Of a DNA stretch of 41,247 nt, positions 24,750 through 32,704 are shown one piece after another (the first letter of the stretch is position 1; every line of letters begins with the position of its first letter). This DNA is from Methanobacteriota archaeon (GTDB taxonomy: Archaea > Methanobacteriota > Methanobacteria > Methanobacteriales > Methanobacteriaceae). The notes beneath the pieces are model-generated. The model did no database searches. It was not told the origin of the DNA and was given only the letters and a program-made list of their open reading frames with translations. The stretch covers positions 1-41,247 of the forward strand of contig JAKQFA010000020.1 in assembly GCA_029556335.1 (NCBI GenBank), in the 5' to 3' direction. The position numbers were made by a program, and so were the translations under genes.

Positions 24750-25844
24750 ATGATACCAGTCCTTGAACCATTTTTAGGAGAAGATGAATTAAATAATGTG
24801 GTTGAAGCTGTTAAGAGCAGTTGGATTAGCTCCCAAGGTAAATTCATAGGAGACTTCGAGGAGGGCTTTTCCAATTATCACAGGGTTAAACATGGAGTTT
24901 CCACTTCCAATGGAACAGCAGCACTACACCTGGCCCTTAAAAGCCTGGATATAGGTAAAGGAGATGAAGTCCTAGTTCCCACCCTCACATTTGCTGCCAC
25001 GGCCAACGCCGTTATTTACTGTAATGCCGAGCCTGTTTTTGTAGATTCACATCCTGAATACTGGTGCATGGACCCTTACTCCCTGGAGGAAAAGGTAACT
25101 AGCCGGACTAAAGCTATTATTCCAGTCCACCTCTACGGACATCCCTGTGATATGGACCCCATCATGGATGTGGCAGAGGACCATGACCTTTACGTGGTAG
25201 AAGACGCTGCTGAAGCACACGGCGCCCTATACAAGGGCAAAAAGGTGGGTACCTTCGGGGACATATCCTGCTATTCATTCTATGGAAATAAAATAATAAC
25301 CACCGGGGAGGGTGGGATCTGTATAACCAACGATGATTCCCTGGAAGATAAGATGAGAATCCTGCGGGATCATGGTATGAACACCAGCAAGCGATACTGG
25401 CATGATGTCATCGGGTTTAATTACCGAATGACTAACCTACAAGCTGCCATCGGGGTGGCCCAGTTGCAGAAGCTGGATCAGTTCATTGCAAAAAAAAGGA
25501 AAATCGCCAGTTACTACCAGCAAATGCTTAAAGACCTCGTTGATGATGGCTTAATCATCCTACACCCCGAGATGTCCTGGGCAAATTGTGTATACTGGAT
25601 TTACTGTATTCTAATCGAAGATAAGTTTAATCTGAAAAGGGATAATGTGATAACTGAATTGTTGAGTAGGAAAATTGATACTAGGCCTTTCTTTTATCCT
25701 ATAACGGATATGGATCCTTACCAGAAGGTACCATTGCCCCATGCTGAGGAATTGTCTAGAAAAGGACTCAGCCTACCTTCAAGTATAAACCTTGATTATG
25801 AAGACATTTCCAAGATTACAGATGAACTGAAAAGTATTAGATGA
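24750..25844 (+). CDS. DegT/DnrJ/EryC1/StrS-family PLP aminotransferase
   Basis: A 364-residue sugar aminotransferase. The N-terminus has IPVLEPFLGEDELNNV and SSQGKFIGDFEEGF; SNGTAALHLALKSL and DEVLVPTLTFAATANAV follow. VVEDAAEAHGA holds the PLP-ring Asp, and SFYGNKIITTGEGG carries the Schiff-base Lys181. FNYRMTNLQAAIG completes the family pattern. The sequence style is closest to perosamine synthase (GDP-4-keto-6-deoxymannose aminotransferase), which would suit the GDP-mannose dehydratase-like gene at 7536, though that gene is 16 kb away. Other 4-keto-hexose substrates are possible. No strong ribosome-binding site is visible. Confidence 0.85.
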   Translation: MIPVLEPFLGEDELNNVVEAVKSSWISSQGKFIGDFEEGFSNYHRVKHGVSTSNGTAALHLALKSLDIGKGDEVLVPTLTFAATANAVIYCNAEPVFVDSHPEYWCMDPYSLEEKVTSRTKAIIPVHLYGHPCDMDPIMDVAEDHDLYVVEDAAEAHGALYKGKKVGTFGDISCYSFYGNKIITTGEGGICITNDDSLEDKMRILRDHGMNTSKRYWHDVIGFNYRMTNLQAAIGVAQLQKLDQFIAKKRKIASYYQQMLKDLVDDGLIILHPEMSWANCVYWIYCILIEDKFNLKRDNVITELLSRKIDTRPFFYPITDMDPYQKVPLPHAEELSRKGLSLPSSINLDYEDISKITDELKSIR

Positions 25845-25855
25845 TTCATTGAGGG

Positions 25856-26521
25856 GTGAGCCAATTCCGATTAAGGGACCTGTTAATTGACCGGGAATTA
25901 TTTGAAAGTATCCGAACAGCCGCTTTACAGGAGGAAGGATGGGATGTGGAGAAACAAGATGAGGTGAAGCGGTTCGAAAGAAATGTTCTGCAGCGGATGC
26001 GCAAGAAAAGGCCGGTGAAAAAATACAAAAAATTGGGTGTAAAAAAATCGGATCTGGTAGAAATAATCCAGCTGGCAGATATCAGCAGCCTGGAACTTTT
26101 CCAGGGACCATCCAATTTAGAACTTGCAAAGAGACATTCCGAGTGGTGTAATCACTGTGGAAAGTGTTGCACCCAGTCATCACCTATTTTCATTCACCGC
26201 GACGAGGTGAAGGCCATCACCACCCTCAACCCCCCCTTGAAGGATGAAATTATTCCTAACCAGCAGTATCCAGAACATTACCAGTTCAGACTAGACCAGC
26301 CATGCAAATTCCATGATGCACAAGAGAAAAGGTGCAGGATCTACGATACTCGCCCCCAGGTTTGCCAGAACTATCCACTTATGTTAATTGGTTCAGAGGG
26401 CCGTGAACACCATATAATCAATCTACGTCCTGATTGTCATTATGCAATCCGGCTGGTACTGGAAAAATCTATGATCCTTTTTGATGAGGCTGTTAAGAGG
26501 AAGTCCTCAGGATCTTATTGA
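25856..26521 (+). CDS. YkgJ-type cysteine-cluster (putative Zn/Fe-chelating) protein
   Basis: A 221-residue soluble protein. The N-terminal 90 residues are charged and helical; then WCNHCGKCCTQSSP begins the cysteine cluster, continued by QPCKFHDAQEKRCRIYDTRPQVCQNYP and a last Cys in RPDCHYA. This arrangement is that of the YkgJ (CxxCxxCC) family, proposed to bind zinc or an iron-sulfur cluster. The start is the GTG at 25856; the only GGGG-rich site overlaps it, so the start is tentative. It follows the aminotransferase by 11 bases. The biological role is unknown. Confidence 0.8.
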   Translation: MSQFRLRDLLIDRELFESIRTAALQEEGWDVEKQDEVKRFERNVLQRMRKKRPVKKYKKLGVKKSDLVEIIQLADISSLELFQGPSNLELAKRHSEWCNHCGKCCTQSSPIFIHRDEVKAITTLNPPLKDEIIPNQQYPEHYQFRLDQPCKFHDAQEKRCRIYDTRPQVCQNYPLMLIGSEGREHHIINLRPDCHYAIRLVLEKSMILFDEAVKRKSSGSY

Positions 26522-26634
26522 TGGCGAAGTGTTTATTGATAAAATGATATCTTTTTGATGAACCACAACATCCTTATAGATCACCAATGAAAATAATTTA
26601 TTAAGAGAACTTCTATACCATAATAATCATTGCT

Positions 26635-26705
26635 GCCGAGATGACCGAGAGGCTAGGTGCGTGGCTGCAGACCATGATACTCGGGTTCAAATCCCGATCT
26701 CGGCC
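26635..26705 (+). tRNA. tRNA-Cys (anticodon GCA)
   Basis: A full cloverleaf folds by eye: acceptor GCCGAGA/TCTCGGC (seven pairs), D-arm ACC...GGT, anticodon stem CGTGG/CCATG with loop CTGCAGA (anticodon GCA at 26667-26669), four-base variable loop ATAC and T-arm TCGGG-TTCAAAT-CCCGA. CCA is not encoded. The base after the acceptor stem, position 73, is C, whereas tRNA-Cys normally has U73. No intron. The gene lies 46 bases upstream of the cysS ATG on the same strand. Confidence 0.93.
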
Positions 26706-26712
26706 TTGAATC

Positions 26713-26724
26713 TTTTTTATATTA
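26713..26724 (+). promoter_or_regulatory. T-run and TATA-like box between tRNA-Cys and cysS
   Basis: TTTTTTATATTA follows the tRNA by seven bases. The six T residues could end the tRNA transcript, and TTTATATT is a fair TATA box 27-38 bases before the cysS ATG, which would make the cysS mRNA nearly leaderless; this fits the absence of a ribosome-binding site before that ATG. Confidence 0.45.
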
Positions 26725-26750
26725 CAAAAAAAATTGTTCCATTGATTATC

Positions 26751-28127
26751 ATGTTCATCTACAGCACTTTAAGCCGGAGTAAGGAAGAATTCAGTCCCCT
26801 GAAACCTAATCGAGTTAAACTCTTTGTTTGCGGCCCCACGGTATACGATGACAGCCACATCGGCCACGGACGAACTTACATTGCCTTTGACTGCATAGCA
26901 CGCTATTTTCGTTATAAGGGTTACAGTCTGTTCTATCTTCAAAACATAACAGACCTGGATGATAAGATTATAAAACGGGCCCGGGAAAGGGGCGTGGATC
27001 CCATCCTTCTGGCCCGGGAATATGAAAGGAAATATCTGGCTGACATGAAGGCCCTGGGTGTGGAAAATGTCAATCTACATGCTCGTGCCACGGAACATAT
27101 CCCGGAGATAATAGAGCAGATAAGAAAGCTTCTGGAGAAAGGTTTTGCCTATGAAACTGAAAATGGAGTCTATTTTGAAGAAGCGAAGTTCCCTGATTTC
27201 GGTAAGCTATCGCAGCGCAAGTTGGAAGACTTGACTGTGCACCGGGTGGATCCGGATCCTAGAAAGAAAAGTCCTGGAGATTTTGTTCTCTGGAAGAAGA
27301 TAGATGAACAGCCCTGCTGGGAGTCTCCCTGGGGTAGGGGGAGGCCGGGCTGGCACATTGAGGACACAGCCATCACTGAAGAATACTTCGGAGCCCAGTA
27401 TGACATTCACGGGGGAGGATTGGACCTCATATTTCCCCACCATGAAGCGGAAATTGCCCAGATGGAGTCGGCATCAGGATTGAAGCCCATGGTACTCTAC
27501 TGGATGCACACTGGATTCTTGAATGTTAAGGGGGAGAAGATGTCCAAATCCCTGGGCAACTTCGTCACCATCCAGGAGTTGCTCCAAAGGTGGGATGGCG
27601 AAGTTTTTCGCTTCCTGGTTTTATCCGCCCATTACCGTAGCCCCATAGATTTTGGGGAGGATGCACTGATCCAGGCCCAGAATAGTCTGGAAAGGATAAA
27701 AAAAACCCTCCAGAAAATGGTTGGATTCTATGAAGACCCTGAAAAACAAGGAGGAATCAAGGTGGGGGAGAATAGAAAAATATGGGATGAAGTCCATAAA
27801 AAATTTTTAGAAGCCATGGATGACGACTTCAACACCCCCCAAGCCTTATCAGTATTATTCGAGGCTATCAGATACATAAATCGTCAATTACAAGATAAAA
27901 GCCTTAAAAACTCAGATATTATTAAAATTAAGACTATTTTTAAGGATTGGGGAGAAATATTGGGTGTTAACTTCTTCCCCCCTGAAAAAAAAGAAGACCG
28001 GACTGAGGATGTGCTGGAGATCCTGCTGGATGTGCGGGGAAAGTTAAGGGAAAAGAAAGATTGGAAACTATCTGACATGATCAGAAGTGATTTAAAGGAT
28101 CTGGGGTTTGAATTAGAGGATAGTTAA
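26751..28127 (+). CDS. cysS: Cysteinyl-tRNA synthetase (class I)
   Basis: A 458-residue class I enzyme that charges tRNA-Cys. The start at 26751 gives the family N-terminus FIYSTLSRSKEEFSPLKP; the open frame extends upstream through the tRNA, but those codons are not coding. Motifs: FVCGPTVYD (Cys27, zinc ligand), SHIGH (HIGH, residues 36-39), GWHIEDTAI, FPHHEAEIAQ (His230, Glu234) and EKMSKSLGN (KMSKS, 263-267). The zinc ligand corresponding to E. coli Cys209 is Asp205. The C-terminal helical bundle is complete. Many Methanobacteriales relatives make Cys-tRNA through SepRS/SepCysS, so cysS next to its tRNA is notable. Confidence 0.95.
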   Translation: MFIYSTLSRSKEEFSPLKPNRVKLFVCGPTVYDDSHIGHGRTYIAFDCIARYFRYKGYSLFYLQNITDLDDKIIKRARERGVDPILLAREYERKYLADMKALGVENVNLHARATEHIPEIIEQIRKLLEKGFAYETENGVYFEEAKFPDFGKLSQRKLEDLTVHRVDPDPRKKSPGDFVLWKKIDEQPCWESPWGRGRPGWHIEDTAITEEYFGAQYDIHGGGLDLIFPHHEAEIAQMESASGLKPMVLYWMHTGFLNVKGEKMSKSLGNFVTIQELLQRWDGEVFRFLVLSAHYRSPIDFGEDALIQAQNSLERIKKTLQKMVGFYEDPEKQGGIKVGENRKIWDEVHKKFLEAMDDDFNTPQALSVLFEAIRYINRQLQDKSLKNSDIIKIKTIFKDWGEILGVNFFPPEKKEDRTEDVLEILLDVRGKLREKKDWKLSDMIRSDLKDLGFELEDS

Positions 28128-28134
28128 GATTGGG

Positions 28135-29589
28135 ATGTCGGGTATAGCAGGATTATTTGGAGATCTAACTGGTTCCTGGTTAACTGAAATGCTAAAAAAA
28201 CTGGAGCATCGGGGTCCAGATGGTTCCGGGATCTACGTGGATGGCCAGTTGTTTCACGGGGAAACTAAGAATCTAAGCCGCAGAGAATTTAAGGTGGCTC
28301 TGGGTCAAAATTCATTATCCAATGCAGGCTCTGAGGTTCAGCAGCCCCTGGTGGATGAAGAAAGGGTTCTGGTGGCTAACGGGAGGATCTACAACTACCA
28401 GGAGCTGAAGCAGTCCTCAAATTACAACTTCAGGACCAACATAGACTGGGAAGTGATTCTGTCCCTCCTGGATGAACATGGTGGCCAGCTCTTCCAGGCC
28501 ATTCCTAAGGTAGTTGAAAGGTTAGATGGGGACTACGCCTTTGTGGTATTTGACGGTGAGAACTGGGCCGCGGTGAGGGATCCGGTGGGAGTTAAACCCC
28601 TGTACTACGGTGCCCATCAGGGGATGGATCTTTTTGGAGTGGCCTCCGAGAGGAAGGCCCTGTGGGAGATAGGTATCAGGGAGGTGGATAGTTTAAACCC
28701 GGGTTTCATGCTCTGCAACCGTGAACTAATTCCCCTGCCTCCCAGGATAAAAAAATCAGCACCCCTTGATCCAGTTGATAATTCCTCCCATGTCTGGCTT
28801 AAATCTAAGTTAAAAGCTGACCTGATAAGATCTGTGCAAAAAAGAATCAGGGGCCTGGATCGGGTGGGTGTAGTATTCTCTGGTGGTGTGGATAGTACCA
28901 TCCTGGTCCAGATATGTCTGAGCTTAGGAGTTAAACCAGAACTCTACACTGTGGGGAGAAAAGGATCCCCTGATATTAGATTCTCCCATGAAGCAGCTGA
29001 TATTATGGGCCTTACCCTCTACACCGCCCAGGTAACCGAAGAAGAGGTGCGAAGATGCGTCCCCCTGGTTTTGGAGGCCATTGAGGAGTGGAACATCATG
29101 AAACTGGGGGTGGGGATGGCCACCTTTATGGCTGCAGAGCAGGCTGCAGAAAATGGTTTGAGGGTCCTCCTATCTGGTCAGGGTGCGGATGAACTCTTTG
29201 GTGGGTATCATCGTTATCTTGAGTTGTGTAAAGAGGGGCCTGTTGCCCTGCAGAATGGATTGTGGCAGGACCTTCTACAGATTTATGGGGTGAACCTGGA
29301 GCGGGATGATGCAGTGGCCATGGCCCACAGTGTGGAACTGCGGGTTCCCTATCTGGATCTCCAAGTTATAAATAGGGCCATGGATATACCTACCCACTAT
29401 AAGATACGTGACCATAATGACCAGCTGCGGAAGTGCATCCTACGGGAAGTGGCTGCAGAATTAAGTGTCCCCGAGTTTATTGTTAAACGGCCCAAAAAGG
29501 CAGCGCAGTATGGGTCTGGTATCCATCAGTTACTTGTTAAGAAAGTTTTTAAGGATCAAAGATACGTAGATAAACTGAAAGTGGGTTAA
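28135..29589 (+). CDS. Asparagine synthetase-like protein lacking the glutaminase cysteine
   Basis: A 484-residue two-domain protein of the AsnB family. The N-terminal Ntn domain is recognisable (SGIAGLFGD, LEHRGPDGSGIY, VANGRIYNYQEL, LDGDYAFVVFD, RDPVGVKPLYYG), but the protein begins Met-Ser-Gly-Ile, so the catalytic Cys2 (MCGI) is Ser. The synthetase domain is intact: VVFSGGVDSTI (PPi loop), RVLLSGQGADELFGGYHRY and HSVELRVPYLDL. It should therefore use free ammonia, or another amide donor, if it makes asparagine. It is shorter than AsnB (about 550 residues). It follows cysS by seven bases. A different adenylating role cannot be excluded. Confidence 0.85.
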   Translation: MSGIAGLFGDLTGSWLTEMLKKLEHRGPDGSGIYVDGQLFHGETKNLSRREFKVALGQNSLSNAGSEVQQPLVDEERVLVANGRIYNYQELKQSSNYNFRTNIDWEVILSLLDEHGGQLFQAIPKVVERLDGDYAFVVFDGENWAAVRDPVGVKPLYYGAHQGMDLFGVASERKALWEIGIREVDSLNPGFMLCNRELIPLPPRIKKSAPLDPVDNSSHVWLKSKLKADLIRSVQKRIRGLDRVGVVFSGGVDSTILVQICLSLGVKPELYTVGRKGSPDIRFSHEAADIMGLTLYTAQVTEEEVRRCVPLVLEAIEEWNIMKLGVGMATFMAAEQAAENGLRVLLSGQGADELFGGYHRYLELCKEGPVALQNGLWQDLLQIYGVNLERDDAVAMAHSVELRVPYLDLQVINRAMDIPTHYKIRDHNDQLRKCILREVAAELSVPEFIVKRPKKAAQYGSGIHQLLVKKVFKDQRYVDKLKVG

Positions 29590-29590
29590 T

Positions 29591-29598
29591 AATATATA
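29591..29598 (+). promoter_or_regulatory. Putative TATA box before the gatC-like gene
   Basis: AATATATA, within TTAATAATATATAG just after the asparagine synthetase stop codon, is a good TATA candidate for the gatC-like/ACT/hom group. A 15- to 20-codon frame in the resulting leader (29622 or 29637 to 29684) is described in the findings. Confidence 0.4.
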
Positions 29599-29673
29599 GA
29601 AAAGTAACTTCTACACTTATTATGGTGGCTGATTTGATGCAAACCTTATCCAAGTTGGGATGGAGGAATTATT

Positions 29674-29889
29674 TTGAAAATTGAAAAGGAAGCCGAGGAA
29701 ATATTGAAAAAGTTTAGTGAAGCACTCCAGGACATTCCTGAACTAGAAGAAACCTACTACATCGTGGACAACCTCAACCGGGAACGTGAAGATTTGGCCC
29801 ATGAAAAAGACAGCACTAAACTTCTCAGAAACAGCAGGGTCGATGAGGATGGCAACGTCATGGTTGAAAAGAGTAAATGGACCGGATAG
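29674..29889 (+). CDS. GatC-like protein (possible Asp-tRNA(Asn)/Glu-tRNA(Gln) amidotransferase subunit C)
   Basis: A 71-residue hydrophilic protein: two N-terminal helices (EKEAEEILKKFSEALQDIPELEE) then a basic-acidic segment NREREDLAHEKDSTKLLRN and a short C-terminal strand NVMVEKSKW. This resembles the small GatC subunit, which wraps between GatA and GatB, but it is shorter than bacterial GatC (about 95 residues), and gatA and gatB are not in the window. The start is TTG at 29674, strongly supported by TGGAGG seven bases upstream. I am moderately sure of the family and not sure of the function. Confidence 0.5.
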   Translation: MKIEKEAEEILKKFSEALQDIPELEETYYIVDNLNREREDLAHEKDSTKLLRNSRVDEDGNVMVEKSKWTG

Positions 29890-29916
29890 TACTCTAAGAT
29901 ACTTAAGGTGAATAAA

Positions 29917-30405
29917 ATGCGAGTTAACCTTGTTTTAGAACTTTTAGACGTTCCAGGGCAATTATTGGACGTATTAAGACCTATGGGGCGCCTTGGTGCT
30001 AACATCGTGGCGGTGATACACCAGAGAGATGTTAAAACTGATGAAGGAAAAGTTCCAGTCCAGATCACCATTGAGGGGGATGAAGAAACCTTAAACCGGG
30101 TAATCGATGTTCTAGAGGAAAATGGTATCCAGATAATGGAGGTGGATGGTGTACTGCGCCGGGAGAAGATCACCACCATCCTGGTTGGCAACATCGTGGA
30201 CCAGGATCTTAAGGATACAGTGAACCTCCTCAACCAACTTCCAGGGGTACGGGTGGCGGATCTGGATCTTAAGATGTCGGATCCACCCGAAAGATCTGCA
30301 TCCAAGATTGTGATGGAAGCCCGGGAAGGACTTAAACAGGAAGTGTTCAAAAAAGTCAATGAAATCGGAGATTTGAAGGGTTTTTTAGTTATTAATGAGA
30401 TTTAA
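29917..30405 (+). CDS. ACT-domain protein, probable amino-acid sensor
   Basis: A 162-residue protein. Residues 1-75 form an ACT domain (VNLVLELLDVPGQLLDVLRPM, the typical DxPGxLxxVL pattern, then VPVQITIEGDEETLNRVIDVL), and residues about 85-160 look like a second, diverged ACT-like fold (TTILVGNIVDQDLKDTVNLLN). The ATG at 29917 is chosen over the in-frame GTG at 29908 because AAGGTGA then lies five bases upstream. It sits directly before homoserine dehydrogenase, which here lacks its own ACT domain, so it may bind threonine or another amino acid and regulate that enzyme. Confidence 0.82.
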   Translation: MRVNLVLELLDVPGQLLDVLRPMGRLGANIVAVIHQRDVKTDEGKVPVQITIEGDEETLNRVIDVLEENGIQIMEVDGVLRREKITTILVGNIVDQDLKDTVNLLNQLPGVRVADLDLKMSDPPERSASKIVMEAREGLKQEVFKKVNEIGDLKGFLVINEI

Positions 30406-30418
30406 TTTAGTGATTCTT

Positions 30419-31429
30419 ATGAAAATAGTTATACTGGGTTTTGGTGCAGTGGGACAGGGAGTAACCCGGGTAATATCCCTTAAAAGGGAATATTTACTGG
30501 ACAAATACGGGCTCCAGTTGGATATAGTGGCGGCGGTGGATCGATCCGGAGCTGCTTTATCAGAAAATGGACTGGAACCAGAGACACTTCTAGAAACCAA
30601 GGCTGAAACCGGGAAACTATCACAATACCCCGAGTACGGGGTGGAAGGTGTTTCCGGTTTGGAACTCTTGGATGAAGTTGAATACGACTGTCTGGTGGAA
30701 GTGACACCCACCAACATTGAAGATGGGGAACCAGCCCTGAGCCATATGCAGAAGGCCATGGAAAAGGGTAAAGACGTGGTTACCTCCAACAAAGGACCCC
30801 TGGCATTATCATTCACCAAACTGGCTGAAACTGCCCAAAAGACAGGGACGAACTTCAAGTATGAGGCCTCGGTGGGTGGGGCCATGCCCATCATCAACTT
30901 GGCCCATGATACCCTGGCTGGTAGTGATGTTGAATCAGTTTACGGTATACTAAACGGCACCACCAATTACATACTCTCCCGTATGGCCAAGGAGGGCTCG
31001 TCCTATGAACAAACCCTGAACGAAGCCCGGGAATTGGGCATTGCAGAAACTGATCCTAGCCAGGATGTGGATGGCTGGGATGCAGCTTGTAAAATAGTCA
31101 TACTGGCAAACTCAGTTTTAAACCGGGAATGTGCACTGGAAGATGTGAAGGTGGAGGGCATATCCAAGATCACCCCGGAGGCCATGGCATTAGCTAAAAA
31201 AGAGGGATACTTGATAAAATTGATAGGTGAAGCTTCTCAGGATGTTCTGGAGGTTTCTCCCCGGCTGGTTAAGGAAGGCTCCCCCTTTGCAGTGGAGGGA
31301 ACTCTTAACGTAGCCACCCTGAAAACGGATTTGGCAGAAGATGTAACTGTGGTGGGTAAAGGGGCTGGATCCATTGAAACTGCATCCGCCATCCTAAGTG
31401 ACCTGCTGAACATCTGGAATTCTGGTTGA
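30419..31429 (+). CDS. hom: Homoserine dehydrogenase
   Basis: A 336-residue monofunctional enzyme converting aspartate semialdehyde to homoserine. It has the N-terminal Rossmann motif VILGFGAVGQGVTR, DVVTSNKGPLA, KYEASVGGAMPIINL, and the family signature ILNGTTNYILSRM, followed by ELGIAETDPSQDVDGWDAACK. No fused aspartokinase and no C-terminal ACT domain is present. The ATG at 30419 follows GTGAT and starts just before the NAD(P) motif; the upstream in-frame ATG at 30395 lies inside the ACT gene. It is part of a threonine/methionine pathway group with the ACT protein and the ApgM-family gene. Confidence 0.92.
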   Translation: MKIVILGFGAVGQGVTRVISLKREYLLDKYGLQLDIVAAVDRSGAALSENGLEPETLLETKAETGKLSQYPEYGVEGVSGLELLDEVEYDCLVEVTPTNIEDGEPALSHMQKAMEKGKDVVTSNKGPLALSFTKLAETAQKTGTNFKYEASVGGAMPIINLAHDTLAGSDVESVYGILNGTTNYILSRMAKEGSSYEQTLNEARELGIAETDPSQDVDGWDAACKIVILANSVLNRECALEDVKVEGISKITPEAMALAKKEGYLIKLIGEASQDVLEVSPRLVKEGSPFAVEGTLNVATLKTDLAEDVTVVGKGAGSIETASAILSDLLNIWNSG

Positions 31430-31467
31430 CTTTACAGGATCTAATTATTCATAAAGATACGATTTTC

Positions 31468-32661
31468 ATGAAGTACGTAGTGGTTATAGGGGATGGTATG
31501 GCTGATTATCCCCTGGAGGAACTGGACGGCAAAACACCCCTACAGAAGGCAAAAACTCCGAATATGGATCGAATTGCCAGGGAAGGCGTTTCTGGTACGC
31601 TTAAAACTGTTCCGAATGGTATGGAAGCTGGTTCAGATGTGGCCAACCTCTCAATTATGGGCTACAACCCCCATGAATACTACACTGGACGGGGGCCTCT
31701 GGAAGCAGCCAGTATGGGAGCTAGACTTAGAAGGGATGAGGTGGCATTCAGGTGCAACCTGATAAACACCGAAGCCGGGCTCCTATCCGATTTCAACGCC
31801 GGACACATCAGCACCCCCGAGGCATCGGAGATTATAGAATACCTTAATCAGTCCTTCTACCAGTATGGTAAGTTCTACTTGGGCACTAGCTACCGGCACC
31901 TCTTTGTTTTCCCCAGAAAGGAGGCTGCAGATCTAGAATCCACTCCACCCCATGATGTGGTGGGGGAGCCACTTTCAAGGCATAAGTTGAAGCCTGAAGA
32001 TGATGAACTGGCTTGTGAATTGAATCAGCTAATGGACCAATCCCATGGTAAGCTGGAAGGCCATCCCGTGAATAAGAAGAGAAGCCAGATGGGTAAGAAA
32101 ACTGCCAACATGATCTGGTTGTGGGGCCAGGGACGCAAACCACAAATGCCACCATTCAAGGCTAAGTATGGCCTGAAGGGGGCAACCATTACCGGCGTGG
32201 ACCTCATCAAAGGCATTGGAGTCTACCTGGGACTCACCAACATTAAAGTGCCTGGAGCAACGGGTTACTATGACACCGATTACTGTGGGAAGGTGAACTA
32301 CGCCCTGGAGGCTCTGGAAGAGCATGACCTGGTGTTCATACACGTGGAGGCCCCGGATGAGGCAGGACACGCCGGTGATTTAGAGGAAAAGATCAGGGCC
32401 ATTGAACGGATCGACCACCGCATACTGGGCAAATTATGGAAGGAACTTCCCCAACACCATGATTTTGCCATGGCCATCCTCCCTGACCACTTCACCCCCC
32501 TATCTGTAAGGACCCACACCCCGGAGCCAGTGCCCTATGCCATGTGCAAATCCGGCGGAGTGGTGGATGAAGTGGATTCCTACCACGAATTTTCGGTGGC
32601 AAATGGTTCACAGGGCCTCCGGGAAGGCCATCTATTTTTAAAGAACCTCCTGGAATACTAA
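31468..32661 (+). CDS. ApgM-family enzyme: cofactor-independent phosphoglycerate mutase or homoserine kinase-like
   Basis: A 397-residue alkaline-phosphatase-superfamily protein of the archaeal phosphoglycerate mutase family. Motifs: VVVIGDGMADYPLEELDGKTPLQ, KTPNMDRIAREG, GSDVANLSIMGYNP with the Ser/Asn nucleophile region, YTGRGPLEAASMG, RCNLINT, VFIHVEAPDEAGHAGDLEEK (metal His/Asp) and AILPDHFTPLSVRTHTPEPVP. The start at 31468 is chosen because the metal-binding GDGMAD block belongs at residue 7; the in-frame codons from 31426 are extra. Some members of this family are proposed homoserine kinases, and the position right after hom supports that option here; neither activity can be settled from sequence. 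Confidence 0.85.
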   Translation: MKYVVVIGDGMADYPLEELDGKTPLQKAKTPNMDRIAREGVSGTLKTVPNGMEAGSDVANLSIMGYNPHEYYTGRGPLEAASMGARLRRDEVAFRCNLINTEAGLLSDFNAGHISTPEASEIIEYLNQSFYQYGKFYLGTSYRHLFVFPRKEAADLESTPPHDVVGEPLSRHKLKPEDDELACELNQLMDQSHGKLEGHPVNKKRSQMGKKTANMIWLWGQGRKPQMPPFKAKYGLKGATITGVDLIKGIGVYLGLTNIKVPGATGYYDTDYCGKVNYALEALEEHDLVFIHVEAPDEAGHAGDLEEKIRAIERIDHRILGKLWKELPQHHDFAMAILPDHFTPLSVRTHTPEPVPYAMCKSGGVVDEVDSYHEFSVANGSQGLREGHLFLKNLLEY

Positions 32662-32704
32662 TCACGTCAAAGGTATATCACCAAAAAAATCACGAAGAGG
32701 TGGG

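Noticed and set aside
26661..26750. N-terminal extension of cysS through the tRNA
   Set aside because: These in-frame codons are the tRNA-Cys gene itself; the family N-terminus begins at 26751.
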